Source of the DNA: Rickettsiales bacterium | Lineage (GTDB): Bacteria; Pseudomonadota; Alphaproteobacteria; Rickettsiales; CANDYO01 | Assembly: GCA_025210695.1 (NCBI GenBank) | Contig: JAOARE010000018.1 | Coordinates: 1-64,000, forward strand | Length of the DNA stretch: 64,000 nucleotides | Reading direction: 5' to 3' | Shown here: in pieces, positions 54,680-62,876 of the stretch | How positions within the stretch are numbered: the stretch's first letter is position 1 | Layout: every line of letters begins with the position of its first letter | Made by a program: the position numbers and the translations under genes | Notes under the pieces: model-generated | Told to the model about the DNA's origin: nothing | Database searches by the model: none | Seen by the model: the letters and a program-made list of their open reading frames with translations, nothing else

Positions 54680-56413
54680 ATGAAAACAGAGGAACCGAAA
54701 AAGAAATGGAGGGATATTGTAAAATCTAAAGTAATGCCAGCTATTAAACCTCAGAAAGGGGATTTGGTTGATTGTGTAAGGGTTAGAATATCTTCTAGTA
54801 CGGCTTATTTGCAAGAGGTGGCCACTGGAAAAAGGACACATTTTGGAGATGAGTATAAGATGCTTAAAATGGACAAGAAAACCTTGGAGGATCATCAATT
54901 ACTTTATGAATCTGGTAGTTTGGTTTACAGGAAGGATCAAAATAAAAAAGCTTCCACAGAAGGGTTAGTCAGTAAAGGAGAAAAGAACCTACAAGCTTTT
55001 GTTATGGGTAAAGATGGAGGTCTTTATATTGCTACTCATACAGGAAGGTTTAGTCCAGATCCTAGCAAGGCTACTTTAACTCATGCATCTTTTCTAAGTG
55101 GAGTGCCAGCAGAACTTGCGGGTATGATTAGCATCAATAAACAAGGAAAAATAATTAAAATAACGAATAATAGCGGCCATTATGCACCTGATGAGTTAGA
55201 TATGTATAGGGGGATTAAGAAATTAGGAATGGATGTTTTTGATCCTAATTGTAAAGTGGTAATAATGGGCAGTAAATCTCTAAAAATATCTTCATTCATA
55301 CAAATAATGGAAAGAGTTCAACCAAGTGGTAAAATGCTTCATCAAGAATTAAGAGAGGATAGAAAGAATGAAATTAGAAAAGAGATTATGTCTATTAGTT
55401 CTTTAGAACATCAAATAGATCATTTATTAACCCATAAGACTGATCAAAAAACTTTATCTAATTTATTTGAGGGATGTTTTGAAAATAAAAATATTGCTTT
55501 AGCTGAGCGCTTCATTACTAAGCTTAAAGATATGAAAAAATTAAATAGCTTCTTAGGATCTAAAATGGATAGAGGTTATTATCCTATGCATTATATTGCA
55601 CTTAAGGGAAATATGGGGATGTTTAAAATGGCTCTTGAGAGTGGAGTTGATGTTAAAGTAAAGGATAGAGAGGGAAGAAATCTCTTAGAATATGCTGGAA
55701 AACCAGAAATGATTACATATTTATGTGCTAAAGGAGTGGACGTTAACTCAATTGATGTACTAGGAGATACAGTTTTAGAGGGGAATATAGAAGAATATAA
55801 AAGATGTTTAACTGTACCAAATTATCCTAAGAATATAGAAGATATAAAACAAAATATTTTTGCACTGGTTAATAATGGTGCAAATATAGATAAACTTCGA
55901 GATGAGCCAATAATAAAAGAAACAAAGCAAGTGCAGGAAGTGCTGAATTTTATAAAATCAAAGGCAAGTAATTCTAAGCATAACTATAAAATAGAAGATC
56001 GTTTAAATAATTTGTCAGAAGGTTGTTTAGCTAGGTGTTTGTCTACTAAGGATAATAATGGAGAGACTTTGCTTCATGTGGCAGCTAGACAAGGGAATAT
56101 AGAGTTATGTGAAGCATTGCTTGATAAAGGTGCTGATGTTTCTATTAAAAATAACGATGGGAAGCGGCCTCAAGATGTAGCTAAAGAAAGACCTCAAAGA
56201 ACATTTAGAGAATGGATCTCAAATCTGGTAGGAATAAGTGATATAAAATATCCAAGCAAGAAAGATTTAAATAAAGTTTATCAGAGACTTGTTTCGTTTA
56301 AGCCAAAACAAAGCAAACCTATTAAACCTAATGTTATTTATACGGAGTATCCTGTGTACAGCCAACATCAGTCAATGGTTAAGAAAATGAAAAATCCTCA
56401 AAGCAAAAAATAA
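54680..56413 (+). CDS. Ankyrin-repeat protein
   Basis: This 577-residue protein has an unrecognised N-terminal region of about 210 residues with a beta-rich pattern, then ankyrin repeats at about 298-370 (YYPMHYIALKGNMGMFKMAL, GVDVNSIDVLGDTVL) and 452-505 (NGETLLHVAARQGNIELCEA). The C-terminus is strongly basic (MVKKMKNPQSKK). Shine-Dalgarno GAGGAAA precedes the start. The nature of the first 210 residues is unknown and could be a catalytic or targeting domain. Confidence 0.8.
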   Translation: MKTEEPKKKWRDIVKSKVMPAIKPQKGDLVDCVRVRISSSTAYLQEVATGKRTHFGDEYKMLKMDKKTLEDHQLLYESGSLVYRKDQNKKASTEGLVSKGEKNLQAFVMGKDGGLYIATHTGRFSPDPSKATLTHASFLSGVPAELAGMISINKQGKIIKITNNSGHYAPDELDMYRGIKKLGMDVFDPNCKVVIMGSKSLKISSFIQIMERVQPSGKMLHQELREDRKNEIRKEIMSISSLEHQIDHLLTHKTDQKTLSNLFEGCFENKNIALAERFITKLKDMKKLNSFLGSKMDRGYYPMHYIALKGNMGMFKMALESGVDVKVKDREGRNLLEYAGKPEMITYLCAKGVDVNSIDVLGDTVLEGNIEEYKRCLTVPNYPKNIEDIKQNIFALVNNGANIDKLRDEPIIKETKQVQEVLNFIKSKASNSKHNYKIEDRLNNLSEGCLARCLSTKDNNGETLLHVAARQGNIELCEALLDKGADVSIKNNDGKRPQDVAKERPQRTFREWISNLVGISDIKYPSKKDLNKVYQRLVSFKPKQSKPIKPNVIYTEYPVYSQHQSMVKKMKNPQSKK

Positions 56414-56453
56414 GAACTCGTTAGTTTTTAAGTAAAGTTACAAGGAGTGTTTA

Positions 56454-57245
56454 ATGTGTAGATTTGTTGCATATATTGGAGAAAAGCCTATTTTAATAGG
56501 GGAACTTTTAGTAAAGCCAGGTAATTCTTTAATCAAACAAAGTAAAAATGCTACAAAAGATCAGTATAAAGTGAATGCTGATGGTTTTGGGATGGCTTGG
56601 TATGATTTTAAAATTATCAATAATCCTGCAGTTTTTAGATCTATTCAGCCGGCTTGGAATGATAGTAACTTAATAGATTTAGCTAAGATTATAGAATCTA
56701 AATGTTTTATAGGACATATTAGGTCCTCAACAATTGGTGATATTACCAAGAGCAATTGTCATCCTTTTTGTTATAAAGACTATACAATGGTGCATAATGG
56801 AGCCATAGACGGCTTTGATAATATAAGACGTTCATTAATGGCAGAGTTATCCGATGAACTTTTTCTTGAGATTAAAGGCAATACTGATTCTGAATGTTTA
56901 TTCTTTTTGATTATGCAATATGTATATGTTAAAGAAATGTCTCTTAATGAAGCAATCAAGGAAGCTTTTAGATGGGTGGATAATGCTCAAGGAGAGGAGG
57001 ATTCTTCTCGTCTTAATATAGTTATTACTAATGGTAAAGAAATGATAGCTACTAGATTTGTTACAAAAGAACATAAAGCATTATCATTAAATTATTCAAA
57101 ATATGATGATGAATCAGTTGTTATAGCCTCTGAAAATTTAGATGACCATCTATATAAATGGCATGAAGTGCCGGTTAACCATTATGTTCAAATTAAAAAT
57201 GGTGGAAAAGATTTAAAGATTGCATCTTTTAGTGATATTAAATAA
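56454..57245 (+). CDS. Class II glutamine amidotransferase
   Basis: This 263-residue protein is an N-terminal-nucleophile glutamine amidotransferase of the GATase type 4/YafJ-EgtC group. Cysteine 2 (MCRFVAYIGE) is the nucleophile once methionine is removed, and the motifs GHIRSSTIGD and MVHNGAIDGF line the active site. It stands as a lone amidotransferase domain without a fused synthase. Its acceptor substrate is not known. AAGGAG precedes the ATG, and the start lies 40 bases after the ankyrin gene. Confidence 0.92.
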   Translation: MCRFVAYIGEKPILIGELLVKPGNSLIKQSKNATKDQYKVNADGFGMAWYDFKIINNPAVFRSIQPAWNDSNLIDLAKIIESKCFIGHIRSSTIGDITKSNCHPFCYKDYTMVHNGAIDGFDNIRRSLMAELSDELFLEIKGNTDSECLFFLIMQYVYVKEMSLNEAIKEAFRWVDNAQGEEDSSRLNIVITNGKEMIATRFVTKEHKALSLNYSKYDDESVVIASENLDDHLYKWHEVPVNHYVQIKNGGKDLKIASFSDIK

Positions 57246-57395
57246 TTACTGGTTTCAATTTTTTATCTTCTCTACTTAAGAGAAAAACTTAAGTGTTTAT
57301 ATTATAACTTTAAAAAAACAAAAAAATTCATATGGGGGGTATGACATTTTCCTCAGTGCTATGATAGTATACAAAATATAAGGATGAGAACTCTT

Positions 57396-57773
57396 TTAAA
57401 AGAAATCACTTCCGTCTGGCATTTTTGTATAACCAGGTATTGTGATGGTTTTGCCATCTACTGAGAATACTTCTGTTCTTTGCATGTATAGAGATTCTTC
57501 TTCTGTAAAACCTCTTTCTAATCTCCTCACTTGCTCCCATGTTGTAAATAGGGTTGCAACTGCAGGGTGAAGAAAGCATTTTATTAAATATTCTTTGCAA
57601 TGATAGGCTTCAGCGGGCTGATTTCCGTTATCTAAGGATTGCTCAACTGTATATCCATTAACAAGTCTTCTAACTTGTTCCCATGTGGTGAAGAGGGAAG
57701 CAATTTGAGGAGTATAACACTTTTTTATTAAGTATGATTTACAAAGCTCGGCTTCGGTGGGTTCGGTGGGCAT
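57396..57773 (-). CDS. Small protein with a duplicated motif
   Basis: This 125-residue protein is built from two copies of a 37-residue motif, residues 11-47 and 59-95, with the shared pattern CKxYLIKxxxxPxxAxLF and then TTWEQVRRLxxGxTxExSL. A tail follows (VDGKTITIPGYTKMPDGS). It is not a family I recognise. No signal peptide or strong Shine-Dalgarno is apparent. It sits between the amidotransferase gene and the phage portal gene, in the reverse direction. Confidence 0.6.
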   Translation of the reverse strand: MPTEPTEAELCKSYLIKKCYTPQIASLFTTWEQVRRLVNGYTVEQSLDNGNQPAEAYHCKEYLIKCFLHPAVATLFTTWEQVRRLERGFTEEESLYMQRTEVFSVDGKTITIPGYTKMPDGSDFF

Positions 57774-57891
57774 GTTTGTAATTCTTTATGTCAATTATAT
57801 AAGATAGTTTAGTGCTCTCTTGGTTAAAAAATAATTAAGCTTCAAAATAATTTTATCCATTAATATATGATAATTCTCAGGAGAGATATAT

Positions 57892-59103
57892 ATGACCAAC
57901 AGGTTTAAACAATTTTTTACAAAATCTAGCGATAAATCTGTAATGAAGAATAGATCACATTCGTCAGATAAGTCATATTTTTATGAAATGAATACACCTC
58001 ATTGGTCTTCAAGAGAATATGAACAATTTTCTGATCAAGCTTATATTAAGAATGTAATTGCGCATAGGGCAATAAATATGGTATCTCAGGCTGCTGCCAG
58101 TGTACCTTGGGCTCTTTATAAAACAAAACATAAACATAAAGTTAAACTTCAGGATCATCCACTTCTAAAATTGCTTCATCGTCCTAATCCATTTTATGCT
58201 GGAGCTGAGTTTTTTGAAAATATTTATGCTTATAAATTAATTAGTGGAAATGCTTTTATTCAAGCACTTGGACGAGATGATTCTCCACCAAAAGAATTGC
58301 ATATTCTTAGGCCAGATAGAGTGAGTATTGTACCAGATGGTTTTGGTAATGTTGCTGGCTATATTTATAAGGTTAAGACTGTAGAAAAATTCTATCCATG
58401 CAATAAAATAACCGGACATACTAAGATATTACACATTAAAAACTTCCATCCGCTAGATGATCTCCGAGGGCTTTCTTCAGTTGAAGCTGCGGCATTTAGC
58501 ATTGACCAGCATAATCAGGCAGCGGCTTGGAATAAGTCACTGCTTGAGAATGCTGCGCGTCCTTCGGGTGCATTGGTTGTTAAAAGTAATGGTGCATATG
58601 ATGCTGTTCTTTCTGACGAGCAATACACCCGTATTAAAGAGCAAATGGAAGAATCTTTCATGGGTAATAAAAATGCAGGTAAACCTATTGTAATGGAAGG
58701 TGGGCTTGAATGGCAGGAGATGAGCATGTCTCCAAAAGATATGGATTTTATAGAGTCTAAGAATAGCGCAGCAAGAGACATTGCTTTAAGTTTTGGAGTT
58801 CCTCCTCAATTACTTGGCATCCCAGGTGACAATACTTATAGTAATATGCAAGAGGCCAGATTAGCTCTTTGGGAAGAGACGGTGATTCCCATGTTGGATC
58901 ATTTAACGGATAGCCTCAATCATTGGCTGGTTCCAATGTATGGTGATGGTTTAAGCTTGGCATATGATGTTAATGAAATTAGTGGGCTTTCTGCAAGGAG
59001 AGAAAAAATTTGGGCAAGAATTGAAAATGCATCTTTTTTAACTGTTAATGAAAAACGTCAGATGATTGGTTTATCGCCAATAGAAAATGGCGATGTATTA
59101 TAA
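57892..59103 (+). CDS. HK97-family phage portal protein
   Basis: This 403-residue protein is a portal protein, the ring at one vertex of the phage head through which DNA passes. The core matches the HK97 portal family: IAHRAINMVSQAAASVPWAL, a later GLSSVEAAAFSIDQHNQAAA, and SFGVPPQLLGIPGDNTYSNM, the signature of the family. The length is typical of siphophage and GTA portals. A Shine-Dalgarno (GGAGAG) precedes the start. The capsid genes follow only after two reverse-oriented genes (59188-60877), whereas in GTAs and HK97-type phages protease and capsid follow portal directly. Confidence 0.95.
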   Translation: MTNRFKQFFTKSSDKSVMKNRSHSSDKSYFYEMNTPHWSSREYEQFSDQAYIKNVIAHRAINMVSQAAASVPWALYKTKHKHKVKLQDHPLLKLLHRPNPFYAGAEFFENIYAYKLISGNAFIQALGRDDSPPKELHILRPDRVSIVPDGFGNVAGYIYKVKTVEKFYPCNKITGHTKILHIKNFHPLDDLRGLSSVEAAAFSIDQHNQAAAWNKSLLENAARPSGALVVKSNGAYDAVLSDEQYTRIKEQMEESFMGNKNAGKPIVMEGGLEWQEMSMSPKDMDFIESKNSAARDIALSFGVPPQLLGIPGDNTYSNMQEARLALWEETVIPMLDHLTDSLNHWLVPMYGDGLSLAYDVNEISGLSARREKIWARIENASFLTVNEKRQMIGLSPIENGDVL

Positions 59104-59136
59104 AAATATACGCCTTAAAAAGCAATTAAGGCGTAT
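59101..59136 (-). terminator. Terminator between portal and the 59188 gene
   Basis: A perfect 11-pair stem ATACGCCTTAA/TTAAGGCGTAT (59108-59118 with 59126-59136) lies between the two convergent genes. Reading on the minus strand it is followed by A and a T-run (ATTTTTA), so it mainly ends the 59188-60141 transcript. Confidence 0.85.
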
Positions 59137-59187
59137 AGATTTAGATGATATTATACCATCCCATAGGCTAGTATAGTTTTATAAATC

Positions 59188-60141
59188 TTATTCATCAGAG
59201 ATATATCCATCTGAAAATCCATGGTTAGTTTGACCTAAAATTTCTTGGTCATCTTCTTTATTGCTATCTCCACTTTCAGAAGTCGTCTCTCCATCTAAGT
59301 GCATCTCTTCAACTCCTTGTACAAGATTATAAGGTTCATCTGAATCAGGACCAAAAACACTTTCAAAAGCTTGACCAGTGAAAGGATTTATGATATCTGC
59401 ACCGTTATATCTATTAATTACTGCTTGTTGATGAGTATTAGATTCTTCTGCGGTGTCAGAATTATCTTCGATTGCAAAATCATTAAAAAGATTTCTAACA
59501 ATTCCATTATCGCTTTCGTTAGCAGAGCTTTCATCTGAAGTGCTATCACTATCGCTATCACCAGGAGTATGTGGAAAAAGTTGAATTCCTTGATCGCCTT
59601 GCATTACTTGGGCTATATCTCCATTACTAAGACCACTTTCTGGTGTGGATAGAGGAATTGCGCCATTTCCTTGCATAACTTCTACAATATTTAGACCATC
59701 GTGTGGGGTATTAATAACCACTTCTCCGCCTTGATGCTGGTTTCCCATTGGAATTATTCCATTTTGAGCATAAAACTCTGCTATTCCAGCATGTTGTTCT
59801 GCCTGTTGATTAGGAGTTCCTACAGGAGTTATAGCTAGAGGAGTAAAAATAAAATGGCCTACAGATGTAGGTGAGCCAAATAATGGTCCATGTTCTGGAG
59901 TATAATGAAGGGGGTGAAATTGATTTCCTTCATGCAGTGGAGCTTGTTGTTGGTTATTATCAGGGGTTACCTGTCCATGTTCTGGAGTTTGAGGATTATT
60001 TCCAACAACTAAATTTCCTCCATGTAGTGGCGCTTGTTGTTGGTTATTATCAGGGGTTACCTGTCCATGTTCTGGAGTTTGAGGTGGAGTCTGTTGCACA
60101 TTTGGTGCAGGATAAGACATCTCTGCAAAAGTTCTTTTCAT
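59188..60141 (-). CDS. Disordered Pro/Gln/Asp-rich repeat protein
   Basis: This 317-residue protein begins MKRTFAEMSYPAP and has two near-identical 30-residue units built on PQTPEHGQVTPDNNQQQAPL, then a Pro/Gly/His region and an acidic tail rich in Asp, Ser and Glu. It is almost certainly disordered. Near the C-terminus, ADIINPFTGQAFESVFGPDS resembles MIINPFADGDTTSDSE in the neighbouring gene at 60221, so the two are paralogues. It has no signal peptide. No function is known. It has its own leader, identical to that of its neighbour, and a terminator, and lies backwards inside the head-gene region. Confidence 0.72.
   Translation of the reverse strand: MKRTFAEMSYPAPNVQQTPPQTPEHGQVTPDNNQQQAPLHGGNLVVGNNPQTPEHGQVTPDNNQQQAPLHEGNQFHPLHYTPEHGPLFGSPTSVGHFIFTPLAITPVGTPNQQAEQHAGIAEFYAQNGIIPMGNQHQGGEVVINTPHDGLNIVEVMQGNGAIPLSTPESGLSNGDIAQVMQGDQGIQLFPHTPGDSDSDSTSDESSANESDNGIVRNLFNDFAIEDNSDTAEESNTHQQAVINRYNGADIINPFTGQAFESVFGPDSDEPYNLVQGVEEMHLDGETTSESGDSNKEDDQEILGQTNHGFSDGYISDE
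59923..60084 (-). repeat. Direct repeats inside the 59188 gene (period 90 bp)
   Basis: Two 72-bp segments, 59923-59994 and 60013-60084, are nearly identical at an offset of 90 bases (30 codons). A short third partial copy lies at 59887-59901. The near-identity implies recent duplication. Confidence 0.93.
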
Positions 60142-60169
60142 AGTAAATTTTGTCCAAATTAATAGTTAG
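60132..60169 (-). promoter_or_regulatory. Leader shared with the 60221 gene, copy A
   Basis: These 38 bases, covering the start codon region and 28 bases of leader, are identical to 60868-60905 in front of the paralogous gene. They include TATTAA, usable as a -10, and GGACAAAATTTACT before the ATG. Identity of the leaders, when the coding parts have diverged, suggests shared regulation. Confidence 0.7.
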
Positions 60170-60182
60170 GTTTCTTGCTGGT

Positions 60183-60214
60183 AAAAAAAAGCCCTAAATT
60201 ATAATTTAAGGCTT
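60183..60214 (-). terminator. Intrinsic terminator after the 60221 gene
   Basis: On the minus strand the stem AAGCC-T-TAAAT with ATTTA-G-GGCTT and a TATA loop ends in a run of eight Ts (60183-60190). It separates the two paralogous genes. Confidence 0.88.
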
Positions 60215-60220
60215 ATGATA

Positions 60221-60877
60221 TTAAGAATTTTCTTCTTCTAATTCTTTTAGAGTGAATAAACTATGCTCACCTTGTAAAATATCTGCCTTGTCATCTAAGA
60301 TGAATGCATTGTTTAAATCTTCTGAATCACTTTCTGAATCTGAAGTAGTGTCACCATCAGCAAAAGGATTTATTATCATTTCGTTGGGTCTTAATGGTGT
60401 TAAGCCATCTATTCTTGCATTGGGTATCTGATCTCTAACCGGAGTATCTGTTGTAATGATAGTAACAGCATCCAATATCTCTTGGTCTGTAATCTCTTCT
60501 GTAGTATCAGTTTCGCCCTCGCTCTCGCTATCAGTAAACACAAGTTGAGTTTGCTGAATGGGGGATTGAGCTTCATATTGAGGGGTCATTGCATTAGGGC
60601 CAATGGCTCCAGGACTGTGCGCTCCTCCATGTATAACAATTCCAGCAAGTGGTGCATTGCCATGCGCAGGTGTATGATATCCAAAAAGAAGATGATTTGT
60701 TGGTGTAATAGTTAAAGCTCCTCCAGGTTGCGTAGGCGGTGGAGTTTCAAATCCAGGTGCTGGCTGAGATTGCATGGGGGATGGATTTATAATAGGAGAT
60801 AGATCACCTACAGAAAATGGAGATGTAGGAGGATGTGCTGAGTCAGCTAAGTCGTCAAATGATAATTTTCTTTTCAT
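60221..60877 (-). CDS. Disordered Pro/Asp-rich protein, paralogue of the 59188 product
   Basis: This 218-residue protein begins with MKRKLSFDDLADS and is Pro/Gly/His-rich to about residue 105, then Asp/Glu/Ser/Thr-rich, with the INPFADGDTTSDSESDSE segment shared in type with the neighbouring gene. It is predicted to be disordered, with no signal peptide, membrane segment or recognised domain. The short basic start followed by an acidic body is seen in some host-interacting proteins; function here is unknown. It has the same 38-base leader as its neighbour and a downstream terminator. Confidence 0.7.
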   Translation of the reverse strand: MKRKLSFDDLADSAHPPTSPFSVGDLSPIINPSPMQSQPAPGFETPPPTQPGGALTITPTNHLLFGYHTPAHGNAPLAGIVIHGGAHSPGAIGPNAMTPQYEAQSPIQQTQLVFTDSESEGETDTTEEITDQEILDAVTIITTDTPVRDQIPNARIDGLTPLRPNEMIINPFADGDTTSDSESDSEDLNNAFILDDKADILQGEHSLFTLKELEEENS

Positions 60878-60905
60878 AGTAAATTTTGTCCAAATTAATA
60901 GTTAG
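60868..60905 (-). promoter_or_regulatory. Leader shared with the 59188 gene, copy B
   Basis: These 38 bases are identical to 60132-60169. Upstream on the minus strand, TTGAAA about 18 bases before the TATTAA of the shared block could serve as a -35. Confidence 0.65.
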
Positions 60906-61193
60906 TGTTTTTTGTTGTTTTCAAATTATTACGATAAGTTGACGTTATTAACTTTTTCGCAATTTATTACGTTACAAATAATTAATAACAATTAATAAAT
61001 ATATAGCAAGCAAAAAATAAACAAAAACTTAATTTTTTTTAATTAATAGGGTTTTTGTTACTCTTTAGGTTGCAAAAGTCATAATACAGTAACTAAAAGT
61101 AAATTATCATGGAGTAGTGTTAAGAAAGAATTAAAATAAAAATAAAGATGTAAATATAAAGACGTATATAAGTATGATTAACTCAAAAATAGG
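60906..61193. other. AT-rich gap between divergent genes
   Basis: The stretch between the reverse-oriented gene and the protease-capsid gene is very AT-rich and has no protein gene. It should contain promoters for both directions. A plus-strand TTGTTA with a CATAAT further down is a possible pair but spacing is loose. I see nothing else in it. Confidence 0.5.
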
Positions 61194-62834
61194 ATGGTTA
61201 AATTAGTCATGAAGGATATAAATAGAAAAAATGTAACTATTGACAGTAGTTTATTAAATGAGGAAGAAGGAGTTATTAGCGGATATGCTAGTGTTTTTGG
61301 AGTGGTTGATCAACATAATGACCTAATTAATAATGGAGCCTTTAAGAAAATTGATCCACAAAAGGTAAAATTGCTTTGGCAGCATAATTTAGAAGAGCCC
61401 ATAGGAATTGTGGAAGAAATTTATGAGGATGATTATGGGTTATATTTCAGGGCAAAGCTATTGCTGGATTTGCCTCAGGCCAAAACAGCTTATAATTTAG
61501 TTAAGTCTAAGGCTATTTCAGGAGTTAGCATTGGCTTTAAACCATTAAAATATCACTATAAACAAGATACAAGAATAATAGAAAACATTGATCTATGGGA
61601 AATAAGTCTGGTGACTTTTCCAGCTAACATGGATGCAAACATTTTAGAAGTAAAGAATCAACATAAAAAACTAGGAGATAATATGAAAACAAATAATCAA
61701 CAGGCTTGGGAAGATTTTAAGTTAGTGAACGAAGAAATTTTAAAATCTACTGAGCAGAAGGGTTCAGCTGATCCTCTTCTTAATCAGCAATTATTGAAAA
61801 TTAATGCATATTTAGATAATTATAAATCTAGATTAGATGATATTGAAACAAGCATGTCTAGACCATTTTCTGGAGGGGAATTATTCGTTCCTGGTAATGA
61901 TCATGAACATAAAGCAGCTTTCAATAATTACTTAAGGTTTGGTAGTGAGCAGGGGCTAAATAGAATTGAGCAGAAGTCTTTGTCGAGTAGTTCTGATTCA
62001 GATGGTGGTTATTTAATAAGTAGACAAACTTCTAACGAAATTATTAGAGATTTAGAAGGTTTATCACCGATGCGTCAGTTAGCATCGAGTGAGATAATTT
62101 CAAGTGGATCTTTAGATATTATTGAGGATGTTGACCAAGCGCAGGCCGGGTGGACTACAGAAGTCTCTATGAGAGAAGAAACAGACACCCCAAAGATTCA
62201 TAAAAGAAATATTCCAGTGTTTGAGCTTTATGCTCAGCCTGCAGCAACACAGAAATTAATAGATGATTCATCAATTGATATTGAAAATTGGCTTGCTGAG
62301 AAATTAGTTAATAGCTTTGATAAATTAGAAAGCGAGGCTTTTTTTCATGGAGATGGATCTAGCTGTCCTAGAGGTATTTTAACATATGGAGCTGATAAAA
62401 TTGAGCAGAAAATCTCTAAATCAGAGCATAATTTTGGTTATGAATGTCTTTTAGATTTATTATTCTCGATGAAAGAAAATTATTGTCGTAATGCAAGTTT
62501 TTTAATGAATAGATCCACTATGTATATAGCCAGAACCATTAAGGATGATGTAACAGGTAAATATATATGGAATCCGTCTACAGAAGTTGGTGCTCCTGAT
62601 AGTTTGTTTGGAGTTCCTGTGTATGAAGCAACAAATATGCCTATGGTAAATAAAGGTTCTTTGAGTATTGCGCTGGGTGACTTTAAATCAGGGTATAAAA
62701 TTGTTGATCGTGCTGGAATTAGAATTCTTAGAGACCCTTATACTTATAAGCCATTCGTTAAGTTCTATGCTACTAAGAGGGTAGGTGGAGATGTAACTAA
62801 TTTTGAGGCAATTAAGTTATTGAAAATATCTTAA
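61194..62834 (+). CDS. Fused prohead protease and HK97-type major capsid protein
   Basis: This 546-codon frame holds two phage head proteins. Residues 1 to about 160 are an HK97-type prohead protease (peptidase U35): ISGYASVFGVVDQHNDLINN opens the fold, the catalytic histidine lies in LWQHNLEEPIG and the serine in AISGVSIGFKP. From residue 164 the frame is an HK97-type major capsid protein (383 residues), with a coiled scaffold-like N-terminal delta region and core motifs such as SSDSDGGYLI and RGILTYGADKI. In GTAs and many phages these are separate neighbouring genes. An internal ribosome binding site at 61673 could make capsid separately. The frame is intact. Confidence 0.93.
   Translation: MVKLVMKDINRKNVTIDSSLLNEEEGVISGYASVFGVVDQHNDLINNGAFKKIDPQKVKLLWQHNLEEPIGIVEEIYEDDYGLYFRAKLLLDLPQAKTAYNLVKSKAISGVSIGFKPLKYHYKQDTRIIENIDLWEISLVTFPANMDANILEVKNQHKKLGDNMKTNNQQAWEDFKLVNEEILKSTEQKGSADPLLNQQLLKINAYLDNYKSRLDDIETSMSRPFSGGELFVPGNDHEHKAAFNNYLRFGSEQGLNRIEQKSLSSSSDSDGGYLISRQTSNEIIRDLEGLSPMRQLASSEIISSGSLDIIEDVDQAQAGWTTEVSMREETDTPKIHKRNIPVFELYAQPAATQKLIDDSSIDIENWLAEKLVNSFDKLESEAFFHGDGSSCPRGILTYGADKIEQKISKSEHNFGYECLLDLLFSMKENYCRNASFLMNRSTMYIARTIKDDVTGKYIWNPSTEVGAPDSLFGVPVYEATNMPMVNKGSLSIALGDFKSGYKIVDRAGIRILRDPYTYKPFVKFYATKRVGGDVTNFEAIKLLKIS
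61673..61685 (+). promoter_or_regulatory. Internal ribosome binding site and start for the capsid protein
   Basis: AGGAG (61673-61677) precedes an in-frame ATG (61683-61685) by five bases. Initiation here would give a 383-residue capsid protein, the usual HK97 length, without the protease. Because capsid is needed in far higher amounts than protease, this start is likely used. Confidence 0.75.
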
Positions 62835-62876
62835 GATTGTTAATATCAGTTATTTTTAATTATACAAGGAAAATAT

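Noticed and set aside
59923-60084. CRISPR-like repeats
   Set aside because: The repeats lie in frame inside a protein gene with a period of 30 codons and encode a Pro/Gln-rich unit.
59871-60143. 90-codon plus-strand frame with repeats
   Set aside because: It mirrors the repeats of the minus-strand gene at 59188, which has a leader and terminator.
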